Origin: an uncultured Eubacteriales bacterium
GTDB lineage: Bacteria; Bacillota; Clostridia; Oscillospirales; Acutalibacteraceae
Assembly: GCA_900317215.1 (NCBI GenBank)
Contig: ONFW01000201.1
Location: 1 to 13,774 of the forward strand
Direction: 5' to 3'
Length of the DNA stretch: 13,774 bases
The position numbers were made by a program, and so were the translations under genes. Below the pieces are notes generated by a model. It had not been told where the DNA came from and ran no database searches. It worked only from the letters and a program-made list of their open reading frames with translations. Every line of letters begins with the position of its first letter. The first letter of the stretch is position 1. Below are positions 7,249 through 13,621 of this stretch, piece after piece.

Positions 7249-7533
7249 TTACTGCTCTGTAGCGTATACAGATACCTGCTTGCGGTCCTTGCCTACACGC
7301 TCAAACTTTACAACGCCATCCACCTTGGCAAACAGGCTGTCGTCTGAACCACGACCAACATTGTTACCGGGATGAATATGTGTTCCGCGCTGCTTTACAA
7401 GTATATTACCTGCAAGCACGAACTGACCGTCTGCACGCTTTGTGCCAAGACGCTTCGACTCTGAGTCACGACCGTTCTTTGTTGAACCGCCGCCCTTTTT
7501 ATGAGCAAACAACTGAACATTGATCTTAAGCAT
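7249..7533 (-). CDS. rpmA: 50S ribosomal protein L27 (precursor with cleavable N-terminal extension)
   Basis: A 94-residue L27 of the large ribosomal subunit, whose N-terminus reaches toward the peptidyl transferase centre. The start is MLKINVQLFAHKKGGGSTKN: the first ten residues, ending QLFA, match the Firmicutes extension removed by the Prp protease before HKKGG. Cleavage would leave the mature HKKGGGSTKNGRDS N-terminus. The body (KRLGTKRADGQFVLAGNIL and GTHIHPGNNVGRGSDDSLFA) is standard L27. ATG at 7533 has GGAGG 8 bases upstream, within the end of prp; the intergenic gap is 4 bases. It is the last gene of rplU-prp-rpmA, followed by a terminator. Confidence 0.98.
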   Translation of the reverse strand: MLKINVQLFAHKKGGGSTKNGRDSESKRLGTKRADGQFVLAGNILVKQRGTHIHPGNNVGRGSDDSLFAKVDGVVKFERVGKDRKQVSVYATEQ

Positions 7534-7537
7534 TGTG

Positions 7538-7855
7538 TTACACCTCCGTAATCATTACGTTTAAAAATTCGGGATACTGCTCCTCTGTGCTTTGCAAATG
7601 GAGCCTTAAGCCTTCTAAAATATCCTTGCAGCGTTCTGCGTCATCGGGAACGAGCATTACCAGCATATCTCCGTCAGACACCCTTGCATCTGCATTGACT
7701 CCCATAACATCCGTTATCGTATTTGCCGTCATATACGCTGCTGATGAAACAAAGGCACAAATTATATCTCTGCCCTCTTCCGCAAAGCCCGAATGACCGC
7801 TTATATGGTAGCCCCTGAGCAGACCCTTTTCTGCAAAAAACTCAGCTCTTATCAT
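7538..7855 (-). CDS. prp: Ribosomal-processing cysteine protease Prp (YsxB family)
   Basis: A 105-residue cytosolic cysteine protease that removes the N-terminal extension of L27, an essential step in Firmicutes that carry it. The catalytic region reads GHSGFAEEGRDIICAFVSSAA, giving His21, Asp30 and Cys33 by this start; the His/Cys pair and spacing match the Prp family. I use the ATG at 7855, whose A is shared with the TGA of rplU (TGATG), giving translational coupling; a TTG one codon upstream is also in frame. GAGG lies just upstream within rplU. Its position between the L21 and L27 genes is the conserved Firmicutes order. The product sits directly before its substrate gene. Confidence 0.95.
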   Translation of the reverse strand: MIRAEFFAEKGLLRGYHISGHSGFAEEGRDIICAFVSSAAYMTANTITDVMGVNADARVSDGDMLVMLVPDDAERCKDILEGLRLHLQSTEEQYPEFLNVMITEV

Positions 7856-8163
7856 CAAGCCTCAATAGCTTCTATCTGTACCTTAGTATAGAGCTGTCTG
7901 TGTCCCATCTTGCGCTTTTCGCCCTTTTTAGGCTTATAGGTGAAGACTGTTATCTTCTTGCCCTTGCCTGTTTTGAGGACCTTTCCTGTTACCTTTGCTC
8001 CCTCGACATAAGGAGCTCCAACCTTGAATCCATCGTCTGTGCTGAGTGCAACGACCTTAAAATCCACCGTTGCATCGTTTTCAGCTTCAAGCTTCTCAAC
8101 AAATACTACATCGCCGTTTGCGACCTTGTACTGCTTTCCGCCTGTTTCGATCACTGCGTACAT
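7855..8163 (-). CDS. rplU: 50S ribosomal protein L21
   Basis: A 102-residue L21, a 23S rRNA-binding protein of the large subunit. It begins MYAVIETGGKQYKVANGD, holds the central VGAPYVEGAKVTGKVLKTGKGKKI and ends in the basic FTYKPKKGEKRKMGHRQLYTKVQI, all typical of L21 at full length. ATG at 8163 is preceded by AGGTAGGTG. It is the first gene of rplU-prp-rpmA and its stop overlaps the prp start by one base. A strong promoter lies ~85-110 bases upstream. Confidence 0.98.
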   Translation of the reverse strand: MYAVIETGGKQYKVANGDVVFVEKLEAENDATVDFKVVALSTDDGFKVGAPYVEGAKVTGKVLKTGKGKKITVFTYKPKKGEKRKMGHRQLYTKVQIEAIEA

Positions 8164-8242
8164 TTTCCGGCACCTACCTGTTTATTGTACTCGCTGCAAA
8201 AGGCGGAGACAAGCTCGCTTAAAAGCCCATAGCATGCGGCTA
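8164..8242 (-). promoter_or_regulatory. rplU 5' leader, candidate L21-type autoregulatory leader
   Basis: The ~77-nt leader between the promoter and rplU is longer than needed for a ribosome binding site. Firmicutes rplU operons often carry a structured L21 leader, so this region is a candidate by position. I could not match it to the known consensus by eye; only short self-complementary segments (for example AAGC/GCTT near 8212-8221) are visible. Confidence 0.3.
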
Positions 8243-8246
8243 TATA

Positions 8247-8275
8247 ATAATAGCACAATCCCTCCTCATTGTCAA
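8247..8275 (-). promoter_or_regulatory. Promoter of rplU-prp-rpmA
   Basis: Read on the - strand: TTGACA (8275-8270), a 17-base spacer, TATTAT (8252-8247). The -35 is perfect and the -10 differs at one position, as expected for a strongly expressed ribosomal-protein operon. It is divergent from the promoter at 8373-8401. Confidence 0.82.
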
Positions 8276-8298
8276 GCAGTAAATTTACTCAAAGCCGC

Positions 8299-8312
8299 CC
8301 GGCACAAGCCGG
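8299..8312. repeat. Small hairpin CCGGC-ACAA-GCCGG
   Basis: A 5-bp GC stem with a four-base loop in the 309-base gap between rplU and the next gene, upstream of both divergent promoters. There is no T-run on either strand, so it is not an intrinsic terminator. Function unknown. Confidence 0.4.
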
Positions 8313-8372
8313 AACAAGCGTGATATAATCTTACTCCAAGCCACTTGATACGCTCCCAGGACTTTGCATCGG

Positions 8373-8401
8373 TTGACTTTGATAGTGCAGTGTGATAGAA
8401 T
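8373..8401 (+). promoter_or_regulatory. Promoter of the two-gene DUF6270/hydrolase operon
   Basis: TTGACT (8373-8378), a 17-base spacer and TAGAAT (8396-8401) preceded by TGA, an extended -10 pattern. The predicted start near 8408 gives a ~65-nt leader ending in the GGAGG at 8461-8465 before the ATG at 8473. Confidence 0.68.
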
Positions 8402-8472
8402 ATGAAATATTGACCGAAAACAGCACATGACGACATAACGAATATAACCGATAAAAACAGGGAGGAAAAATA

Positions 8473-9861
8473 ATGGTAGAGATCAGCACACTCGGTTCCT
8501 GCGTTACAAGGGATATCATCAGGATAGCTAACCACGACGAGCTTTTCAAGATGAAGGGCAATGTCGGCCACATCTCACCGATAACCATGTTCTCCGAACC
8601 TCTGGAAAACTGTGATGATATAATTAAAATAATACAAAATTACAGCACAGGCTTCAACAAACGGAACGCAATTATGGATCTCAACAGCAATTCTTTTGAA
8701 TTTCTTCTGGCAAACAGAAGCGAATGGATACTCGTTGATCTTATGGATATCAGGTTCGACTACTTTGAAAAGGGTGAACAGAGAGTATCATTCTTTGAAA
8801 ATCATCAGCAGATAACGGACGGTCTGCTTACACTTAAGAACAGAGGCTTTACTCTGCGCAATGCTAAGGATATACCGACAGAGACTGTGTATGCCGCAAT
8901 AGATAAGCTTGCCGAAAAGCTCTCAGAGCATTGGGCTCCTGAAAAGATCATTGTTGTCAACGACATTCCCCAGGAAATGCTTCTCTTTGAGGACAGAAAC
9001 AAGGATAACGGCTATCTTAAGGAAGCAAGAGCCGCCCAGCCCGGATATATGCACCACCTCAACATTCTCAATAAATATCTCAGAGACAAGCTCGGCTGCA
9101 ATATGATCAATATGCCGCCCATGCAGATAACTCCCTGCAGCCTTACACATACCTTCGGAGTTTATCCCTGCCATTATACCGATGACGTATACCGTTATCT
9201 CTTCCACCAGATCTGTGCAATAGTTTTTCCTGAAAAGGCAGATTACTATGAGGTGCTGAAGCTCAATACACTTGAAAACATCAGAAAGACCTACTACCGT
9301 TCCCTTCGCGCAGATGTCAGAAAGACCCTCAGCGACGATGTTATCAAGCTCTGCTCCATTGACAGGATGTTTGACTATTTCAGACAGCTCAGAGTTCTTG
9401 AGAACTGTGTCGTTTGCGTCACTGTAAAAGGCTCTGTAGGAATGTATTTCAACTCAGCTATGCAGAAGCTCTTTTTCACACTGGGACTCGGAGAGGAGCT
9501 CGTCAGACAGCTCTGGTCGGGTTATGTCGGGGTAGTCAGTTCCGGAATAACCCTCTTTGATGAAAAAAGCGAAAAAAACAAGGAAGTCGAATATATTGAC
9601 GAAATAGAGTTTTCGCATTTTTATGTCAGCAGCAAGCCCACAGCGGCAGGCAATTCCTCGCAGGTCATCATCAACGGCACTGACTATTCGCTCAACCTGA
9701 GAGGACTGAATGTAATTGTATACGACCTTGCGACACAGAGAACCGTGGACAGCGTCTGCTTCGATACCTCCAAAAAGGAGCTTACAATGACAAGAAAGCC
9801 GGACCTGCTGACCGGAGACGAGCTGGTGCGTGTCGGACTTAAAAAAATGCAGGGCAGATAA
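8473..9861 (+). CDS. DUF6270-like (SGNH-like) protein with C-terminal ILEI-like domain
   Basis: A 462-residue protein without signal peptide or membrane segment, so probably cytosolic. The start at 8473 has GGGAGG 7 bases upstream. Residues ~1-250 resemble the DUF6270 family: an opening strand and turn LGSCVTRD (7-14), LVDLMDIRFD (88-97), a VVND block (161-164) and PCHYTDDVY (232-240). The GSC/DLxxxR/N/HY blocks recall SGNH-type hydrolases with Ser9 as possible nucleophile; this is inference. Residues ~305-440 look like an ILEI (FAM3/PANDER-type) domain: CVTVKGSVG, SGYVGVVSSG, VIINGTDYSLNLRGLNVIV and DSVCFDT. ILEI-like domains occur in POMGNT1, where the domain binds glycan. The gene heads a two-gene operon with an alpha/beta-hydrolase. 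A role in making or modifying a surface glycan is plausible; the reaction and substrate are unknown. Confidence 0.8.
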   Translation: MVEISTLGSCVTRDIIRIANHDELFKMKGNVGHISPITMFSEPLENCDDIIKIIQNYSTGFNKRNAIMDLNSNSFEFLLANRSEWILVDLMDIRFDYFEKGEQRVSFFENHQQITDGLLTLKNRGFTLRNAKDIPTETVYAAIDKLAEKLSEHWAPEKIIVVNDIPQEMLLFEDRNKDNGYLKEARAAQPGYMHHLNILNKYLRDKLGCNMINMPPMQITPCSLTHTFGVYPCHYTDDVYRYLFHQICAIVFPEKADYYEVLKLNTLENIRKTYYRSLRADVRKTLSDDVIKLCSIDRMFDYFRQLRVLENCVVCVTVKGSVGMYFNSAMQKLFFTLGLGEELVRQLWSGYVGVVSSGITLFDEKSEKNKEVEYIDEIEFSHFYVSSKPTAAGNSSQVIINGTDYSLNLRGLNVIVYDLATQRTVDSVCFDTSKKELTMTRKPDLLTGDELVRVGLKKMQGR

Positions 9862-9897
9862 GCTGACCCTCTTTTGAAGATTTGATAGGAGGATAAT

Positions 9898-11310
9898 ATG
9901 GATCTGTATGATTTTCCGCAGTTCTCGGAGGATATGTCGGCTGTTGCAGCCGCCTCTGAATTTGACAGAATGAGAAACGAGCTGCCTGAGGCATGGATGA
10001 CAGAAGACCCGATCAAAACAGATATATCTTCATTCACTCTCAGCCCCGAACATAACCGCTACACCGTCTCGGTGGACGAGGTACCCTTTGAATGCTTGTA
10101 TTTTCCTGACAACGAAAACAGACTATATATCATGCTCTCGGCAGGAGGAACAACAACAAGAAGATATCCTTCCTTCATGAGGTGGAAGTATAAAAACTAC
10201 CTTAAAGGACACCTCGTTTGCATAGACGACCCGATGTATTATTTCCACCCCGGGCTTTTTCATGTAATGTGGTACTACGGAACGAAGGACAAGTCGTATC
10301 TTGCACTGCTTATCGAGCTGATAAAGAATATTGCCGCTCAGCTTTCTATCCCGCCGGAAAACGTAACAATAATCGGCAGCTCCGGCGGCGGCTACGCTGC
10401 GCTCTATGCAGGCAACAGAATAGACCACAGCTCAGTTATAGCAATAAATCCGCAGTTCTATCCCAAAAGCTGGACAAGCACTGCGGCAATGAAAAGCTTT
10501 AAGAGCTGGGGCATCGACCTTAATGATGAGAACGAAAAATTCGGCAGGAACAGCATTGTTCTCGACAACAAGACCTCATATTTTCTTGTTGTATCAAACC
10601 TTTGCTCGGAGCAGGATTTTGTTCAGCAGCTCTGCGCCTTTGTCAAGGACAAGGACTACACTCCCTCATACGGCATTTCTCAGCACGGCAATCTGATAAC
10701 CTGGGTACATAATACACCGTACAGGGTCCCGCATTGGGTGATCCCCGAGAAGGTAAGTATAGCTGTACTTGACCACATTCTGCAGAAATGCAAAAAGGGC
10801 TACAACGCAAATGAGCTGACTAACATAAGCGCCCTTTTTAACGAGGTGCTTATAGACAAGTACACTGCAAAAACACAGCTTGAGGAAAAGAACAAGGCTC
10901 CCGACAAGGCGGACACTTTGATGACAAGGCTCATTTTCAACCGCCTGAAAAAAGCCTTCCCCTCAAATATCACCGACAGCATCAAGGAACGCCTCGGTAA
11001 TTCCGCTGAGGTTTCACTAAAAATATATTCTCCGTCAAATACGATCTTTTATATCGGCTCTCAGCGGAATATACGCTACCAGCTTTTGTACTACATGGAG
11101 GACGTTTTCTTCTGTCTGCTGATCAACGACCCCTACTCCCTGATGACAGAGGACAAGCTTGAAGGCTTTCTTTCTGCCTCAGGCATGAAATACCGTTTCG
11201 GAAAACAGGGACTCATCTGTTCTGCATCAATAGACCCTGACGATATTTACGGAAGTATTGACAACGTGATAGAAAAGAGTATTGAACTGATGAAAAGCTC
11301 AGAGTCCTGA
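9898..11310 (+). CDS. Alpha/beta-hydrolase-fold protein with GSSGGG elbow and extra C-terminal region
   Basis: A 470-residue protein, probably cytosolic, starting 36 bases after the previous gene with AGGAGG 8 bases before the ATG. Residues ~60-295 form an alpha/beta-hydrolase: an oxyanion-side loop LSAGGTTTRRYP (80-91), CIDDPMYY (108-115), the nucleophile elbow IIGSSGGGYAALY (158-170) with Ser162, a candidate acid around Asp240 (SNLCSEQD), and candidate His263, His271 or His279 in HGNLITWVHNTPYRVPHW. The pattern recalls Asp2-like hydrolases/acetyltransferases of the accessory Sec glycosylation system, but the resemblance is by motif only. Residues ~300-470 are a separate region with no motif I recognise, containing a charged stretch (~322-340) and an alpha/beta pattern after it. 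Pairing with the DUF6270/ILEI gene suggests both act on one glycan or glycoprotein. Function unproven. Confidence 0.8.
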   Translation: MDLYDFPQFSEDMSAVAAASEFDRMRNELPEAWMTEDPIKTDISSFTLSPEHNRYTVSVDEVPFECLYFPDNENRLYIMLSAGGTTTRRYPSFMRWKYKNYLKGHLVCIDDPMYYFHPGLFHVMWYYGTKDKSYLALLIELIKNIAAQLSIPPENVTIIGSSGGGYAALYAGNRIDHSSVIAINPQFYPKSWTSTAAMKSFKSWGIDLNDENEKFGRNSIVLDNKTSYFLVVSNLCSEQDFVQQLCAFVKDKDYTPSYGISQHGNLITWVHNTPYRVPHWVIPEKVSIAVLDHILQKCKKGYNANELTNISALFNEVLIDKYTAKTQLEEKNKAPDKADTLMTRLIFNRLKKAFPSNITDSIKERLGNSAEVSLKIYSPSNTIFYIGSQRNIRYQLLYYMEDVFFCLLINDPYSLMTEDKLEGFLSASGMKYRFGKQGLICSASIDPDDIYGSIDNVIEKSIELMKSSES

Positions 11311-11326
11311 CATTAAAACCAATAAG

Positions 11327-11368
11327 AGCTGCCGCACGCGCAACACAGCGCAGTACGGCAGCTTTTTT
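11327..11368 (+). terminator. Terminator of the DUF6270/hydrolase operon
   Basis: AGCTGCCG (11327-11334) pairs perfectly with CGGCAGCT (11356-11363); a GCGC/GCGC pairing can form inside the loop. A six-T run (11363-11368) follows. It lies 16 bases after the hydrolase stop. Confidence 0.88.
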
Positions 11369-11404
11369 GCTCATTTCAGGTACTGCGGTCTGACCCACAT
11401 CTTT

Positions 11405-11418
11405 TTTCGGATCCGAAA
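11405..11418. repeat. 14-bp perfect palindrome TTTCGGATCCGAAA
   Basis: A spacer-free inverted repeat between the two convergent terminators (11368 and 11430). It could be a binding site or chance; the rest of the 11369-11507 gap holds only the ptsI terminator. Confidence 0.5.
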
Positions 11419-11429
11419 GCTGCAAAGGC

Positions 11430-11475
11430 AAAAAGCGGCGCAGACGCCCGGGAAGGTGTCTCCCTGGGCGTCCGC
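11430..11475 (-). terminator. Terminator of the fru-ptsH-ptsI operon
   Basis: On the - strand GCGGACGCCC (11475-11466) pairs with GGGCGTCTGC (11449-11440), ten pairs with one G-U, and an inner GGGA/TCCC extends the stem. It is followed by GCCGCTTTTTGCC with five T residues (11434-11430). It lies ~33 bases after the ptsI stop. Confidence 0.85.
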
Positions 11476-11507
11476 ACCGAGGATGAATATACATGAACAC
11501 GAATAAC

Positions 11508-13211
11508 TTATCCGATAACACTGCTGAGATATTCCTTTATCTCCGCCTGAGTTTCAAGCCTCATTGCTTCGGCGGCGACCTCGTCCGCCCTTTCCTTTGT
11601 CCATGAGGCTATATTTTTTCTTAGCCTGAGTACCGAGGGCGCTGATACGCTGAACTCCGTCAGTCCGAAGGATATCAGCAATGGCGTCATAAGCGGATCC
11701 GCTGCCGCTTCTCCGCACATTCCCACAGGAATACCCTCTCTTGCAGCGCACTCTATCGTTCTCTTTATCATTCTGAGCACACTCGGCTGCATTACGGAAT
11801 AGAGATATGCCACATTTCCGTTTCCCCTGTCGCAAGCCATTGTGTAGCCTGTAAGATCGTTCGTTCCTATGCTGAAAAAGTCAGATTCCTTTGCAAGGAT
11901 ATCAGCTATCACTGCGGCAGCAGCCGTTTCTACCATTATGCCGACCTTGATCCCTTCATCAAAGGCTATTCCTTCTGCACGGAGCTCCTCCATTATCTCA
12001 TCGACAAGCAGCTTGCCTGCCCTGACCTCTTCAACGCAGGTTATCAGCGGGAACATGATACTGATATTTCCGAAGGCGCTGGCACGAAGTATCGCTCTGA
12101 GCTGCGTTTTGAAAAGACTCCTGTATTTCAGACAGTACCTTATCGCCCTGAAGCCCATAAAAGGATTATCCTCTTTTTCAAGTCCGAGATACGGTATCTC
12201 CTTATCGCCGCCAATATCGAGAGTCCTTATGATAAGAGGCTTTTCCTTGAGTATCAAAGCCGCTTTCTTGTATGCGTCGAACTGCTCGTCCTCTGTCGGA
12301 ACAGATGTCTTGTCCATGAACAAAAATTCCGTTCTGAACAAGCCTACACCCTCGCCGTCATTATCTACCGCCTTTGCTGCGTCGTCAGGCTTTCCGATAT
12401 TGCATACAAGCTCATAGCGTATGCCGTCTGCCGAAACAGTAGGCTTTCCTCTGAATTTATCAAGCTCAGCCTTCTCCCTGACAAAGCGTTCTCTTTTTGC
12501 TTCGTATTCTTTCAGTTCCTCTTCAACCGGAGATACTATTACAACACCGGCAGAGCCGTCGCAGATCACGGTATCGCCGCCTCTTATCGACAGCATTGCA
12601 TCATCTACGCTCATCACTGCGGGTATCTCCAGCACCCTTGCAAGAATTGCGCTGTGAGAGGTCGTGCTGCCCGTCTCTGCAATGATACCTGCTATGTTTT
12701 CCTTTTTTATCTCAGCTATCATCGACGGAGTCAGCTCTCTCACTACAATAACGCTTCCTTTTGGAGCATCTCCGATCTTAACATCTTCTATTCCCAGAAG
12801 CACTCCGAGCATGCCTGCCTTAACATCGCGCACATCTGCAGCCCTCTGTCTTGTGAGATCGTCCTCTGCTGCAGAAAAAATGGATATGAACATATCACAC
12901 ATCTGCTCCAGTGCCGCTTCTGCACATTGTCCGCCTTCAATAAGCTTTTCCACCTCGCCGGTCAGGAACGGGTCTTCTATCAGGCTGATGTGTCCGAGCA
13001 TTATCTCGGCTTCCTTATCTCCTGCGGATATCCTCAGAGCATCAGCCTGTTTTTTGGTGTTCTCACAGAACGTCTTTACCGCATCATTAAAGCGTTCCTT
13101 TTCTGCCTGCGGCTCCGTTATCGTCACAGGTGTATATTCAAGGGAATGCTCCTCTATCAGCAACGCTTTACCGATCCCTATTCCTGCCGATACTCCTGTT
13201 CCTTTAAGCAT
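11508..13211 (-). CDS. ptsI: PTS enzyme I (phosphoenolpyruvate-protein phosphotransferase)
   Basis: A 567-residue cytosolic enzyme that takes phosphate from phosphoenolpyruvate onto a histidine and passes it to HPr, the first step of all PTS sugar uptake. Domains are the N-terminal HPr-binding/phosphohistidine part (active His186 in GSTTSHSAILARVLEIPAV) and the C-terminal PEP-binding barrel (LFRTEFLF, RTLDIGGDK, FRAIRYCL, FSIGTNDL and GMCGEAAADP with Cys499). I start at the ATG at 13211 because GAGG lies 8 bases upstream; GTG 13220 and ATG 13217 are in frame but too close to that site. Several motif residues differ from common EI sequences: GSTT instead of GGRT/GGPT, ETAAAA instead of EIPSAA, NDLTGYT instead of NDLTQYT, and MQPSVLR instead of LHPAVLR. 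The key His, Arg, Asn/Asp and Cys remain, so it is probably active. It follows ptsH by 33 bases. Confidence 0.95.
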   Translation of the reverse strand: MLKGTGVSAGIGIGKALLIEEHSLEYTPVTITEPQAEKERFNDAVKTFCENTKKQADALRISAGDKEAEIMLGHISLIEDPFLTGEVEKLIEGGQCAEAALEQMCDMFISIFSAAEDDLTRQRAADVRDVKAGMLGVLLGIEDVKIGDAPKGSVIVVRELTPSMIAEIKKENIAGIIAETGSTTSHSAILARVLEIPAVMSVDDAMLSIRGGDTVICDGSAGVVIVSPVEEELKEYEAKRERFVREKAELDKFRGKPTVSADGIRYELVCNIGKPDDAAKAVDNDGEGVGLFRTEFLFMDKTSVPTEDEQFDAYKKAALILKEKPLIIRTLDIGGDKEIPYLGLEKEDNPFMGFRAIRYCLKYRSLFKTQLRAILRASAFGNISIMFPLITCVEEVRAGKLLVDEIMEELRAEGIAFDEGIKVGIMVETAAAAVIADILAKESDFFSIGTNDLTGYTMACDRGNGNVAYLYSVMQPSVLRMIKRTIECAAREGIPVGMCGEAAADPLMTPLLISFGLTEFSVSAPSVLRLRKNIASWTKERADEVAAEAMRLETQAEIKEYLSSVIG

Positions 13212-13244
13212 TCTCATCACCTCACAGTATACAATGGCTTATTC

Positions 13245-13508
13245 TTATTCTCCGAAGCCGTTCCGTATCATTTCTGCCGCCGCAGCAAGAGCCTCGTTCT
13301 CCTGGTCTCCGTCGCAGACCAGCTCTATCTCACTGCCGCATTTCATACAGGCAGCCATAAGATTGAGCGGACTTTTTGCGTTGTATTCGTTGCCGTTGAA
13401 TCTGATAAGTACCTTGCAGGGGTATTTAGCCATTGCACCTGCAAAGACCGATGCGGGTCTCATATGGAATCCCTGTGCGTTTGTGATAATAAGTGCCTGT
13501 GATACCAT
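13245..13508 (-). CDS. ptsH: PTS phosphocarrier protein HPr
   Basis: An 87-residue HPr, the small cytosolic phosphocarrier between enzyme I and sugar-specific EIIA proteins. I choose the ATG at 13508 because AAAAGGAG lies 8 bases upstream and it puts the active histidine at the canonical position: GFHMRPAS with His15 and Arg17. Longer in-frame starts (13514, 13547) lack proper spacing. Ser46 is present in NAKSPLNLMAACMKCG, so HPr-kinase control is possible, but the hydrophobic patch after it (commonly SIMGVMSLG) is replaced by SPLNLMAAC, and a CxxC pair (Cys54, Cys57) appears. These residues contact HPr kinase and CcpA in Bacillus. It lies between the fructose permease gene and ptsI in one apparent operon. 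Confidence 0.95.
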   Translation of the reverse strand: MVSQALIITNAQGFHMRPASVFAGAMAKYPCKVLIRFNGNEYNAKSPLNLMAACMKCGSEIELVCDGDQENEALAAAAEMIRNGFGE

Positions 13509-13548
13509 AACCATCTCTCCTTTTCTGTTGTATGTCTGCAAGAGCATT

Positions 13549-13572
13549 GTCCGACGCAGTGAAACATCGGAC
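13549..13572 (-). promoter_or_regulatory. Intercistronic hairpin between fructose PTS gene and ptsH
   Basis: GTCCGA (13572-13567 on the - strand) pairs with TCGGAC (13554-13549) around a 12-nt loop. No T-run follows, so it is not a typical terminator. It could be an RNA processing or stability element that sets ptsH-ptsI levels relative to the permease. The 113-base gap has no promoter I can support. Confidence 0.45.
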
Positions 13573-13621
13573 GCCCTTTGTTTCGCAATTCTTCAAAAAG
13601 TTGTGAGCTGATCGTATATCT

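Noticed and set aside
8299..8312. Hairpin CCGGC/GCCGG as a terminator
   Set aside because: There is no T-run on either side and no gene ends into it; kept only as a small repeat.
12654..13611. Long open frames on the + strand opposite ptsI and ptsH (up to ~315 codons)
   Set aside because: They lie antisense to confidently identified ptsI/ptsH, have no recognisable domains or good ribosome binding sites, and reflect codon bias of the real genes.
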